A stretch of 57,918 nucleotides of DNA from Lachnospiraceae bacterium (GTDB taxonomy: Bacteria; Bacillota; Clostridia; Lachnospirales; Lachnospiraceae): positions 1 through 57,918 of the forward strand of contig JAEEYF010000062.1 in the NCBI GenBank assembly GCA_016291655.1, written 5' to 3'. Position 1 is the first letter of the stretch. Every line of letters begins with the position of its first letter. Made by a program: the position numbers and the translations under genes. Shown here one piece after another: positions 28,901 through 36,458 of the stretch. Below the pieces are notes generated by a model. That model worked only from the letters and a program-made list of their open reading frames with translations, was not told the DNA's origin and ran no database searches.

Positions 28901-29143
28901 CCCAACATTAACGATGCAATAACCAACGGTAAGATCGATCTTATCCTCAATACCGCATCCGGAAGAGAGTCTGCGGATGATGACTCCTACATTCGTAAGG
29001 CTGCCATCAGGAGCAAGATCCCTTATATGACCACAATGGCTGCAGGTCGTGCTACCGCGGAGGGCATCCTCTACGTTAAGAAAAACGGAGGAGAGAGCAA
29101 TATTGAATCTCTTCAGGGCTGGCACAAGAGAATAGGCGGCTGA
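25922..29143 (+). CDS. carB: Carbamoyl-phosphate synthase large subunit
   Basis: 1073 residues, standard size. Two homologous halves each carry an ATP-grasp domain (GSGPIIIGQACEFDYSG and GGGPNRIGQGIEFDYC openings; EINPRTSRSSALASKATG and EANPRASRTVPLVSK). A C-terminal MGS-like allosteric domain (TGGTADKL) follows. It makes carbamoyl phosphate for pyrimidines and arginine from bicarbonate, ammonia and 2 ATP. The ATG at 25922 has GGAGGT 7 bp upstream; an ATG five codons earlier overlaps that site. carA is not adjacent, so the glutaminase subunit must be elsewhere. Confidence 0.97.
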   Translation: MPKRTDINKVLIIGSGPIIIGQACEFDYSGTQACKALKKLGYEIVLVNSNPATIMTDPETADVTYIEPLNAERLEQIIAKERPDALLPNLGGQSGLNLCDELSKKGILDKYNVKVIGVQVEAIERGEDRVEFKKQMNKIGVEMARSEVAYSVDEALAIADKLGYPVVLRPAFTMGGVGGGLVYNKEELKVVCARGIQASLVGQVLVEESILGWEELELEIVRDSSGKMITVCFIENIDPLGIHTGDSFCSAPMLTISEEVQKRMQEQAYRIVDSVQVIGGTNVQFAHDPKTDRIVVIEINPRTSRSSALASKATGFPIALVSAMLATGLNLCDIPCGKYGTLDKYVPGGDYIVIKFARWAFEKFKGVEDKLGTQMRAVGEVMSIGKNFKEAFQKAIRSLETGRYGLGYAKNFNSLTKEELLAKLVTPNSERYFLIYEALRKGATVEEINKLTFVKNYFLEQMKELVEEEEQLAKSGKSVSDEELTQAKKDGFSDRYLSRITGLSETEIRNKRTAIGVVENWEGVHVSGTQDSAYYYSTYNGSDKNPIRDDRKKVMILGGGPNRIGQGIEFDYCCVHAAQALRKLGFETIIVNCNPETVSTDYDTSDKLYFEPLTLEDVLSIYNKEKPVGVIAQFGGQTPLNLAADLEKNGVKILGTSPAVIDMAEDRDLFREMMDRLGIPMPESGMAVTVEEAKAVANKIGYPVMVRPSFVLGGRGMEVVYDDEAMTGYMNAAIGVTPDRPILIDRFLNHATECEADAISDGTHAFMPAVMEHIELAGIHSGDSACIIPSLHISEENLKTIETYTKKIAEEMHVKGLMNIQYAIENGKVFVIEANPRASRTVPLVSKVCNIRMVPLATEIATMEITGHASPVPALKHEKIPYYGVKEAVFPFNMFPEVDPILGPEMRSTGEVLGISEHFGEAFVKAQEATQTRLPMEGTVLISVNRKDKSEVVDIAATFAEAGFKILATGGTADKLTENGIECERINKLREGRPNINDAITNGKIDLILNTASGRESADDDSYIRKAAIRSKIPYMTTMAAGRATAEGILYVKKNGGESNIESLQGWHKRIGG

Positions 29144-29175
29144 GACAAGTAAAAGATCAATCATAAAAATGCACT

Positions 29176-29206
29176 AAAAAGAGAGTCCGGCGACTCTCTT
29201 TTTGTT
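29176..29206. terminator. Bidirectional terminator between carB and the PPTase gene
   Basis: A perfect 12-bp stem (29176-29187 with 29192-29203) begins with five A and ends with five T, so it can stop transcription from both sides of these convergent genes. Confidence 0.85.
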
Positions 29207-29231
29207 ATCGATTTTTGATGTAGGGTCCGTG

Positions 29232-29858
29232 TTATAATCGAACTTCGGTCAGCTCGGGGCGCTCCGCTTCGGTGCATAAGGTCAGGATATATTGAGGAAG
29301 AATGTGCCATACATGGAAGTTCAGTGTTCTGAGCTTGTCTCTGTACAGGGAGTTGATCTCGTTGGGTTTTACGGACAGTCCGGTGCCTATATGCTTGAGA
29401 AAGGCTTCCTTTCTGGTCCAGAGTTCAAAAAAACGTTGAAGCTTGAAATCACTCGGAGTGGAACGGTAGTTGGACATTTCGGATCTATCGAGGACGCTTT
29501 TGACCAGAGTGGCTTTTACGTCTCTGATCTCCTCTATGTCTATGCCCACGGCTGTGTCCGAAAAGGCACATACCACATATTTCCCGCTGTGGGAAAGATT
29601 AAACTGTACATCCGGGTGTTCGGGAAGATAGGGTTTACCCTTGGGGCCCAACGCGATGGGCTCGGTCTGTGGGGAGAGCCCTGCTTCCGTAAGGCCGAGC
29701 GCAATAAGATAACCCGCCCCCACCGAACGGTATTTCCCGCTTGGGTGGCTGATTGCATCGGCTTTTTTTCGCCTGTCTTCCGATAGCTGCTTCATTACGC
29801 TCATATAGATATCGGGATTGTTAAATTGTTCAATATTTAAAATGTACAGTTTATTCAT
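29232..29858 (-). CDS. Sfp-type 4'-phosphopantetheinyl transferase
   Basis: 208 residues. Family motifs: FNLSHSGKYVVCA, GIDIEEIRDV (Mg2+ binding) and FFELWTRKEAFLKHIGTGL. These enzymes transfer phosphopantetheine from CoA to carrier proteins, usually of NRPS/PKS systems. No carrier protein is in this window, but an acyl-CoA synthetase fusion lies 2 kb away and a broken adenylating-enzyme start at 53.4 kb. It is divergent from the T-box operon, with about 120 bp between its start and that promoter. Confidence 0.9.
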   Translation of the reverse strand: MNKLYILNIEQFNNPDIYMSVMKQLSEDRRKKADAISHPSGKYRSVGAGYLIALGLTEAGLSPQTEPIALGPKGKPYLPEHPDVQFNLSHSGKYVVCAFSDTAVGIDIEEIRDVKATLVKSVLDRSEMSNYRSTPSDFKLQRFFELWTRKEAFLKHIGTGLSVKPNEINSLYRDKLRTLNFHVWHILPQYILTLCTEAERPELTEVRL

Positions 29859-29978
29859 ACTATAATGATAATTGTATTATAAATTTTGTCAAGAGGAGTT
29901 CTATAACATGGAGGACACCTTATCCCGCTAATTATTTATGCCTTACAAAAATTAAATTATTTTATTTGAAAAAATAGT

Positions 29979-30007
29979 TTGACTTTTTCACTGCATTCAA
30001 CTATAAT
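29979..30007 (+). promoter_or_regulatory. SigA promoter of the T-box operon
   Basis: TTGACT (29979-29984), exactly 17 bp, consensus TATAAT (30002-30007). Transcription would start near 30014, giving a leader of about 335 nt. Confidence 0.75.
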
Positions 30008-30019
30008 GCATTGCATTAA

Positions 30020-30303
30020 AGAAACGCAATGATGGCATTAAGCATGGAGCGATCGATCTTTCAGAGAGTCCGCGGGCGGTGAGAGCGGATAGCGATACCC
30101 AGAGCTGTCTCCTGCCGGAGCGGAGTTCCCCAAAAACATTTGTTTTATAAGGAACTACGGCTAACCCCGTTATCATGGTTTAGAACTTTAAAATGAGTTC
30201 GATGAGAGCAGATGGAAAAAACATCTGAAACTTACGGGTGGTACCGCGGTAAATTGAAATTTATCGTCCCGGAGGCGCTATAAACGCTTCCGGGATTTTT
30301 TTT
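30020..30303 (+). promoter_or_regulatory. T-box riboswitch, probably leucine-specific
   Basis: The conserved T-box GGGTGGTACCGCGG sits at 30236-30249. A terminator follows with an 11-bp stem (30267-30277 with 30285-30295) and eight T. Stem I shows the apical GGTGAGAG motif (30078-30085) and a probable specifier loop around 30101-30110, where CTG (30105-30107, Leu) is in the expected place. The T-box variable base T pairs with a discriminator A, as in tRNA-Leu. Uncharged cognate tRNA would allow read-through into the LeuA-like gene. The class is certain, the amino acid moderately so. Confidence 0.88.
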
Positions 30304-30349
30304 GGATCATTCTACGGAGGCAAACCTGAAAAACAGAAAGGAAATCAAA

Positions 30350-31750
30350 ATGAAAAACATCGGTTTTACAGACATCACGATCAGAGAATGTGAGAAAAAC
30401 AACGGCTCTCTTTCCTTTAAGGAAAAGGTGGAGATCGCTAAGATCATGGACAAGGTTAATTACACCTGTATAGAATTACCCGAACTGGGTGATTCCAAGG
30501 GACAGGAACTTTTGGTAAAGACCATTGCGGGCACTCTGAAGAAGAGTGGGGTTTCCATTCCCGTTGGTTTCACCAAAAAGGGCGTTACCAGAGCCTGGGA
30601 CTGCATCGCAAAGGCAAAGAAGCCTTCGCTGGTTGTTGCTTTACCTGTTTCGGCCGTTCAGATGGAATATGTCTGCAGGAAAAAAGCTCCTCAGATGCTG
30701 GAATTGGTCAAGGAACTCGTATCGGAGGCAGCAAAGCTCTGCAAAAAGGTTGAGTTCTCCGCTCTTGATGCATCCAGAGCGGAATTCCCCTTTGTTTGTT
30801 CAACCATAGAAACCGCCATCGAAGCGGGAGCAACCAAGATCACCGTCTGCGATACCGCAGGTGTCATGCTTCCCGATGAAATGAAGACTTTTATCGAAAA
30901 CCTTATCGAGAAGGTACCCGCTCTCAAGGAAAAGGAACTGTCCGTTGAGCTTTCCAACGAACTGGATATGGCCACTGCCTGCGCCAATGCGGCTGCGATC
31001 GGCGGTGCTACGGGCTTCAAGACAACCGTTACCGGCGGCGGATTCCCTGCCGTCACCTGCCTTGTTAAGCTTTTCGACAAGAGAGGCGAGGCACTGGATG
31101 CTGAAATGGATATCGTTAAGACCGAATTGCAGAGAAGCGTCAGCCAGATGCAGAGAATGCTCGGACATACGGAGAGTGCTTCCCATATGAAGACTGCGGG
31201 AACAGAGGATCAGACCTCCTTCAATATCAACGATGACATCGAGGTCATCACGGATGCATGCGCGAAGATCGGATATGACCTTACTGAAGAGGATGCGGCC
31301 AATGTATACGAGGCTTTCGTGAGAGTGGCAAGAAAGAAGGAGAGGGTGACCAATCGCGAGCTGGAAGCCATCGTGGCAAGCTCCGCACTTCAGGTGCCGC
31401 CCACCTACAAGCTGGACAATTATGTCATCAACTCCGGAAACATTATTTCTGCCAGTGCAAATATCAAACTCATCAAAAACGGAGAAGCTCTTTCGGGCAT
31501 ATCCGTGGGCGACGGACCCATTGATGCCTCCTTCAAGGCTATCGAGCAGATCCTCGGACACCACTATGAACTGGATGATTTCCAGATCCAGTCGGTTACG
31601 GAAGGCAGAGAAGCAATGGGACAGGCGATCGTAAAGCTTCGCGTGAACGGAGCGCTTTACTCCGGCACGGGAATCTCCACCGACATCATCGGAGCTTCCG
31701 TAAGAGCATACATAAACGCCATTAACAAGATCGTTTACACAGAAGACTAA
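30350..31750 (+). CDS. 2-isopropylmalate synthase-like protein lacking the HxH metal site
   Basis: 466 residues. An HMGL-like TIM barrel is followed by a C-terminal LeuA dimer/regulatory domain (from about 350, QVPPTYKLDNYVINSGN), the allosteric leucine-binding domain of IPMS. The N-terminal motif is DITIRECE where IPMS has DTTLRDGE; Asp8 and Arg12 are kept. The HCHND metal motif is ELSNE (Glu200-Leu201-Ser202), so both His ligands are lost, and NGxGERAGN is changed to TGGGFPAV. Either it is a new activity or a leucine-sensing regulatory subunit. The start at 30350 follows AAAGGA, 46 bp after the T-box terminator. Same operon as the downstream fusion. Confidence 0.78.
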   Translation: MKNIGFTDITIRECEKNNGSLSFKEKVEIAKIMDKVNYTCIELPELGDSKGQELLVKTIAGTLKKSGVSIPVGFTKKGVTRAWDCIAKAKKPSLVVALPVSAVQMEYVCRKKAPQMLELVKELVSEAAKLCKKVEFSALDASRAEFPFVCSTIETAIEAGATKITVCDTAGVMLPDEMKTFIENLIEKVPALKEKELSVELSNELDMATACANAAAIGGATGFKTTVTGGGFPAVTCLVKLFDKRGEALDAEMDIVKTELQRSVSQMQRMLGHTESASHMKTAGTEDQTSFNINDDIEVITDACAKIGYDLTEEDAANVYEAFVRVARKKERVTNRELEAIVASSALQVPPTYKLDNYVINSGNIISASANIKLIKNGEALSGISVGDGPIDASFKAIEQILGHHYELDDFQIQSVTEGREAMGQAIVKLRVNGALYSGTGISTDIIGASVRAYINAINKIVYTED

Positions 31751-31767
31751 GGCAGGAGGGAAAGAAT

Positions 31768-34263
31768 ATGAATTTGTGTTTTTCTACAAAATATACCGAT
31801 CTTTCCTTTGAGGAGGCGATCTCCTTTGCCGAGGAAATGGGATTTCAGGGCATAGAGATACATGACATCAATGCGCCCGCATTTGAGAACGGCATTTCAC
31901 CCTTTACCGTAGAGACCGCGGGAGTGACAAAGAGAGCACTTATGGAAAAGGGAATTACCGTTGCGGCATTGGATTCCGGACTCAATATCGCGGATACCAA
32001 GGCAGACAGCGAGTATTTTGACGGCTTTGTTAAACTGCTTGAGGTTGCGAGAGCACTCTCCGTAAGATACGTTAAGGTGCATGCTGCAGGCGGAAGTGAC
32101 GAGAACATATATGAATTCCTGGACAAAGCCCTTAAATATGCCCATGAGGTCGAGGTGGAGATCCTCATAGAGACTACCGGAGCATTTTCCTCCACCAAGA
32201 AACTCAGAGACCTTCTCGAGTACTATGCAACGGACTTTCTTGGAGCAGACTGGAATATGCATGACACATATTTCTGCGCGGACGAAGATCCCGACACCAC
32301 CATCACAAACCTCGGTGCATATGTAAAGCTGGCTCACGTACTGGACCAGAACGAAAGAGGCGAGATCGAGTTCCTCGGCGATGGCATTTTGCCTCTCGGC
32401 GAGATGATCAACGCCGTTCGTTCCGTCAATTACAGCGGCTTCATTTCCCTTGAATGGGATCCTTCCTACATAGAAGACGTAGAATCCGAAACAGTATTTT
32501 CTCACTACTTCTATTGCATGGACAACCTTATCAGGAACTCCAAAAAGGAGAAGCATTACTACTATAACAACAGACATACGGGAAAATTCCTCTGGAAAAA
32601 GGAAACGCTTATCGATAAGACCTTCCCTCAGTTGTTGGATGATATAGCAAACGAATTCCCCGATCAGACCGCATTTAAGTACACGACCTTGGAATATGAG
32701 AGGACCTATGCGGAATTCCGCGATGACGTGGACAATTTCGCACGTTCCCTTATCGCAATGGGAGTAAAGAAGGGAAATCAGGTGGCTGTCTGGGCAACAA
32801 ACGTGCCCGAATGGTACATAGCCTTTTGGGCAACAACCAAGATCGGAGCGGTTCTTGTAACGATGAACACGGCTTACAAGATCCACGAAGCCGAGTACCT
32901 TCTCAAGCAGTCCGACACCCATACCCTGGTAATGATCAAGGGCTACAAGGATTCGGACTACGAAGGCATCATTAAGGAACTCTGCCCCGAGCTGGTTGAC
33001 AGAAAGCCCGGGAAGCATCTGCATTCCAAGAGACTTCCTTTCCTGAGGAACGTGATCACAGTAGGCTTTAAGATGAAGGGTGCGTTGACCTGGAATGAAG
33101 CCTTAAGCATGGGAGATTCCGTTCCGGTTCAGGAGGTTTACCGTATGGCAGCCAATGTCGACAAGGACGACGTTGCAAACATGCAATATACCTCCGGCAC
33201 AACAGGCTTCCCCAAGGGGGTAATGCTTACCCATTACAATATCGTAAACAACGGTAAGAACATCGGAGATCGTATGGATCTCTCCACTGCAGACCGCATG
33301 ATGATCCAGGTGCCTATGTTCCACTGCTTCGGAATGGTACTTGCGATGACCGCTTCCGTGACGCACGGAGTGACCATGTGTCCGATCCCTTACTTCTCGC
33401 CCAAGTCATCCCTGGCCTGCATACATCAGGAGAAGATCACTGCCTTCCACGGTGTGCCGACCATGTTCATAGCTATGCTTCAGCATAAGGATTTCGAAAA
33501 GACCGACTTTTCGCATATGCGTACCGGTATCATGGCAGGAAGCCCTTGCCCCGTAGCGGTAATGCAGGATGTTGTGGATAAGATGCATATGACCGAGATC
33601 ACAATAGTTTACGGCCAGACAGAAGCATCTCCCGGATGTACCATGAGCTGTACCACGGACAGCATTGAGCAGAGAGTCAATACGGTTGGAAGAAATCTTC
33701 CCGAGATCGAATGCAGGATCGTTGATCCCGAAACGGGAGAAGAAGTGGGACCCAATGTTACGGGGGAGTTTGTGGCAAGAGGCTACAATATCATGAAGGG
33801 CTACTACAAGATGCCCAAGGCTACCGCATCCGCCATCGACAAGGAAGGCTGGCTCCACACCGGAGACCTGGCATGCAAGACCGAGGACGGTTTCTACAAG
33901 ATCACGGGACGTCTTAAGGACATGATCATAAGAGGCGGTGAAAACATCTATCCCAAGGAGATCGAGGAATTCATCTATACTCATGAGAAGGTACAGGATG
34001 TTCAGGTCATAGGTGTTCCGGATGAGGCTATGGGTGAAGAGATCATGGCTTGCATAGTCCTTAAAAAGGGCGAGAGCATGACCGAGGACGATATGAAGAA
34101 GTACATCGGAGAGCATATGGCTAAGCATAAGGTTCCCAAGTACATTGATTTCGTTGACGGGTTCCCCATGAATGCTGCCGGCAAGATCCTCAAGTACAAG
34201 ATGAGAGAGGAGGCCATTGAAAAGCTGGGCCTTAAAAAAGCAAGCGAGATAGTTACCGCATAA
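31768..34263 (+). CDS. Fusion: sugar-isomerase-like TIM barrel plus AMP-forming acyl-CoA synthetase
   Basis: 831 residues. Residues 1-265 form an AP-endonuclease-2/xylose-isomerase-like barrel with plausible metal ligands (ILIETTG, NMHDTYF, KLAHVLD, ISLEWDP). From about 285 to the end is a complete adenylate-forming ligase: YTSGTTGFPKGVMLTHYN, YGQTEASPG, GWLHTGDLA, and the catalytic Lys near the C-terminus (AAGKILKYK). The reading frame is continuous, and both halves keep their active-site motifs. It lies 17 bp after the LeuA-like gene with AGGAGGG, so both are under T-box control. It probably makes an acyl-CoA from a product of the pathway. This joint architecture is unusual. Confidence 0.85.
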   Translation: MNLCFSTKYTDLSFEEAISFAEEMGFQGIEIHDINAPAFENGISPFTVETAGVTKRALMEKGITVAALDSGLNIADTKADSEYFDGFVKLLEVARALSVRYVKVHAAGGSDENIYEFLDKALKYAHEVEVEILIETTGAFSSTKKLRDLLEYYATDFLGADWNMHDTYFCADEDPDTTITNLGAYVKLAHVLDQNERGEIEFLGDGILPLGEMINAVRSVNYSGFISLEWDPSYIEDVESETVFSHYFYCMDNLIRNSKKEKHYYYNNRHTGKFLWKKETLIDKTFPQLLDDIANEFPDQTAFKYTTLEYERTYAEFRDDVDNFARSLIAMGVKKGNQVAVWATNVPEWYIAFWATTKIGAVLVTMNTAYKIHEAEYLLKQSDTHTLVMIKGYKDSDYEGIIKELCPELVDRKPGKHLHSKRLPFLRNVITVGFKMKGALTWNEALSMGDSVPVQEVYRMAANVDKDDVANMQYTSGTTGFPKGVMLTHYNIVNNGKNIGDRMDLSTADRMMIQVPMFHCFGMVLAMTASVTHGVTMCPIPYFSPKSSLACIHQEKITAFHGVPTMFIAMLQHKDFEKTDFSHMRTGIMAGSPCPVAVMQDVVDKMHMTEITIVYGQTEASPGCTMSCTTDSIEQRVNTVGRNLPEIECRIVDPETGEEVGPNVTGEFVARGYNIMKGYYKMPKATASAIDKEGWLHTGDLACKTEDGFYKITGRLKDMIIRGGENIYPKEIEEFIYTHEKVQDVQVIGVPDEAMGEEIMACIVLKKGESMTEDDMKKYIGEHMAKHKVPKYIDFVDGFPMNAAGKILKYKMREEAIEKLGLKKASEIVTA

Positions 34264-34369
34264 AATTTAGAAAAATGACACACTTTTGTTGGCGTTATCT
34301 GTTATAATGCAAGCAGAGGGATAATAAGTTTTAATGGTTACGATTGCGGAAAGCCGCAAGGAGGTTATC

Positions 34370-35098
34370 ATGGCCGGTATATCATCTCTTACAAATTCAA
34401 ATCTGTACAAAGCATTATATAACGGAAGCTCTGTTTCTTCGACAAGCAACTCCAACGACATCTTTTCCGCTTTGGGAAGCAACACCTTCAGCGATCTGTC
34501 CATGATCAAGTCGGGCACATACAAGAAATTGCTTTCGGCTTATTATGAAAAGTACGGGAACACAGGCAGAGATTCTTCAAAGGATGCCGTTTCAACCGAG
34601 ATCTCCAATCTGGGGCAGGTTTCTTCCAATGCTTCGGACCTCAGGGATTCCGTAAGCAGACTCAGAAAAATAGATTTTTCGAAGGAAGAGAACAGCGAAA
34701 GTTCTCTTGCGGCGGCCAAGGATTTTGCGGAGAATTACAATGCACTTATCGATAATTCCGTAAAGGTTAATCGTCAAGGCGTTTTAAAGGATACTCTTTC
34801 TCTTGTGAATTATATGAAAAAGAATTCCGGGATGCTGAATGAACTCGGAATGAAGCTCGGCACCGATAATAAGATTACCTTTGATGAGGAAAAATGGAAC
34901 AATGCCTATTCCACATCAAAGTCATCAATGTTCAACGGAGTCGGAAGCTTCGGCTATCAGGCAGCCTATAAGATCGGTAAGATCGCTTCCGGTTCGGCAG
35001 CGGGTACCGGCAGACACACAACCGCTTCCACCTACAACGGAGCCGGCAAGTACAACGCTCCCAACAATACGGCACAGTTGTTCAACGCTTTATTTTAA
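34370..35098 (+). CDS. Ser/Asn-rich small protein with FliD C-terminal-like segment
   Basis: 242 residues, start chosen by AAGGAGG 4 bp upstream (34359-34365). It has a Ser/Asn-rich N-terminus, then AKDFAENYNALIDNSVK, LVNYMKKNSGMLNELGMKLG and NKITFDEEKWNNAY. That series (xxxYNxLID, NSxxLxxxGI, IxxDExK) matches the C-terminal core of the flagellar cap protein FliD. No signal peptide or membrane helix. No flagellar genes are nearby. An extended -10 promoter (TGtTATAAT, about 34302-34310) precedes it and a terminator follows, so it is monocistronic. Possibly a flagellum-exported or flagellum-related protein; function not known. Confidence 0.6.
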   Translation: MAGISSLTNSNLYKALYNGSSVSSTSNSNDIFSALGSNTFSDLSMIKSGTYKKLLSAYYEKYGNTGRDSSKDAVSTEISNLGQVSSNASDLRDSVSRLRKIDFSKEENSESSLAAAKDFAENYNALIDNSVKVNRQGVLKDTLSLVNYMKKNSGMLNELGMKLGTDNKITFDEEKWNNAYSTSKSSMFNGVGSFGYQAAYKIGKIASGSAAGTGRHTTASTYNGAGKYNAPNNTAQLFNALF

Positions 35099-35106
35099 AA
35101 AGTAAT

Positions 35107-35149
35107 ACGCCCGGTTTAAACCAATGCGTTTTAAACGGGCGTTTTTTTT
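35107..35149 (+). terminator. Terminator after the FliD-like gene
   Basis: Stem ACGCCCG(G)TTTAAA with TTTAAACGGGCGT (35107-35120 and 35130-35142, one bulge), then eight T. Confidence 0.9.
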
Positions 35150-35187
35150 ATGAAATGCAGGTGAATGGATACATAAAAAACGGAAGT

Positions 35188-35203
35188 ATGATATAATAGC
35201 GCT
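35188..35203 (+). promoter_or_regulatory. Extended -10 promoter placing holA on a nearly leaderless mRNA
   Basis: TGaTATAAT (35189-35197) ends only 6 bp before the holA ATG at 35204. Transcription would begin at or next to the start codon, and there is no Shine-Dalgarno in the interval. Confidence 0.6.
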
Positions 35204-36235
35204 ATGAATAATATAAAGAATGACATTAAAACAGGTGAATACAAAAAGGTCTATCTGCTGTACGGTACAGAGGATTATTTAAAAAAACTCTATTGCGAGA
35301 AGCTTAAAAAAGCAATAGTCCCCGAAGATGACTCCATGAATCTTACGGTTATCCAAGGGGATGATTTTGATCTTAATGAATTTATGGGCATATGCGACAC
35401 CATGCCTTTCTTTGCCGACCGACGCCTTGTGATCGTTAACCGCTGCGGAAAGTTCAAGGGCTCCAAAAAGAGCGAGAACGAAAACGAAGAGCAGGGGGGA
35501 GAAAAGGGAAAAGGCGCGGTGAAGGATGCTTTTACCGAATATCTGAAACAGATCCCCGAGACAACGGTGGTTGTTTTTGTTGAAGTTGAGGCTGACAAGA
35601 GAGGACGAAGCTTTAAGACTGTGAAGGACACCGGCTATGCCTGTGAGATGAACAGTATGGACGAGAGAAATCTCATTCTGTGGATACAGACGGAGATCAG
35701 GGCGATCGGAAAAAGCATCACTCCGGAAACCGCATCCTATCTGATCGGGTGGTGCGGGGAGGATATGGGGACTCTCAAGATTGAGATGGATAAACTCGGT
35801 TTCTATGCACTGGAAAGGGATTCCATAGAAAAAAATGATATAGAAGCCATATGCACAAAACAGCTGAAGGCTGTGATCTTTGACCTGACGGATGCCATGG
35901 CTGTGGGAAACATTAAAGGGGCGATGAAGGTATATGAAGGCCTGAATGCGCTGAAGCAGCCGATACAGATGACCTGGAGGATGCTGGTAAGGCATTTTGA
36001 ACAGCTTCTGGTTGTAAGGGAGCTGAGAGGTCTGTCGAAGAGCCTGGATGAAATTGCGGGATCCTGCGGGATACATCCCTATGTGGTTAAAAAGATGTCG
36101 GAGCAGGGGAGAAATTTTAAACTGTCAAGCCTGAGAAAGAAACTGGAATACGGGGTTCAACTGGAACAAGACTTTAAAAGCGGCAGGATAGACGAGAAAA
36201 ATATGGTTGAACTTTTCATTACACAAAAATTGTAA
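35204..36235 (+). CDS. holA: DNA polymerase III subunit delta
   Basis: 343 residues. The N-terminal YLLYGTEDYLKKLY motif and the AAA-type lid region (EDMGTLKIEMDKLGFYA) through the C-terminal collar domain are typical of HolA. It opens the beta clamp within the clamp loader. An Asn/Glu/Gly-rich insert (SENENEEQGGEKG, near 90-103) is unusual but in frame. No Shine-Dalgarno; the promoter -10 abuts the start. Confidence 0.92.
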   Translation: MNNIKNDIKTGEYKKVYLLYGTEDYLKKLYCEKLKKAIVPEDDSMNLTVIQGDDFDLNEFMGICDTMPFFADRRLVIVNRCGKFKGSKKSENENEEQGGEKGKGAVKDAFTEYLKQIPETTVVVFVEVEADKRGRSFKTVKDTGYACEMNSMDERNLILWIQTEIRAIGKSITPETASYLIGWCGEDMGTLKIEMDKLGFYALERDSIEKNDIEAICTKQLKAVIFDLTDAMAVGNIKGAMKVYEGLNALKQPIQMTWRMLVRHFEQLLVVRELRGLSKSLDEIAGSCGIHPYVVKKMSEQGRNFKLSSLRKKLEYGVQLEQDFKSGRIDEKNMVELFITQKL

Positions 36236-36330
36236 AATTTGTGCTTGCAATCGGTAAAAGATTATGTTATTTTATATCGCGTTGTCAACTATACTTGTGA
36301 GGCATCTGCCTTGCATTTAAACCTGACTAT

Positions 36331-36416
36331 GGAAGCGTATCGAAGCGGTCATAACGGCCCTGACTCGAAATCAGGTAGCCCGCAAGGGCTCGTGGGTTCG
36401 AATCCCACCGCTTCCG
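36331..36416 (+). tRNA. tRNA-Ser (anticodon CGA)
   Basis: Acceptor GGAAGCG (36331-36337) pairs with CGCTTCC (36409-36415). Anticodon loop CTCGAAA gives CGA. A long variable arm (AGCCCGCAAGGGCT) and T loop TTCGAAT confirm a class II tRNA-Ser. No encoded CCA. Confidence 0.95.
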
Positions 36417-36429
36417 CGACTGATTTGTG

Positions 36430-36458
36430 AAGCCCCTTTTTTGAAGGGGCTTTACATT
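36430..36458. terminator. Terminator of tRNA-Ser, shared with the convergent gene
   Basis: Stem AAGCCCCTT / AAGGGGCTT (36430-36438 with 36444-36452) with a weak T-tract on the plus side. It lies between tRNA-Ser and the minus-strand gene that ends at 36459. Confidence 0.7.

Noticed and set aside
31897-33024. Long antisense frame opposite the TIM-barrel/acyl-CoA synthetase gene
   Set aside because: Shadow frame of a well-conserved gene with no start signal and no recognisable domains.
36239-36430. Open frame across tRNA-Ser
   Set aside because: It covers the tRNA gene and its promoter; no Shine-Dalgarno and no family.
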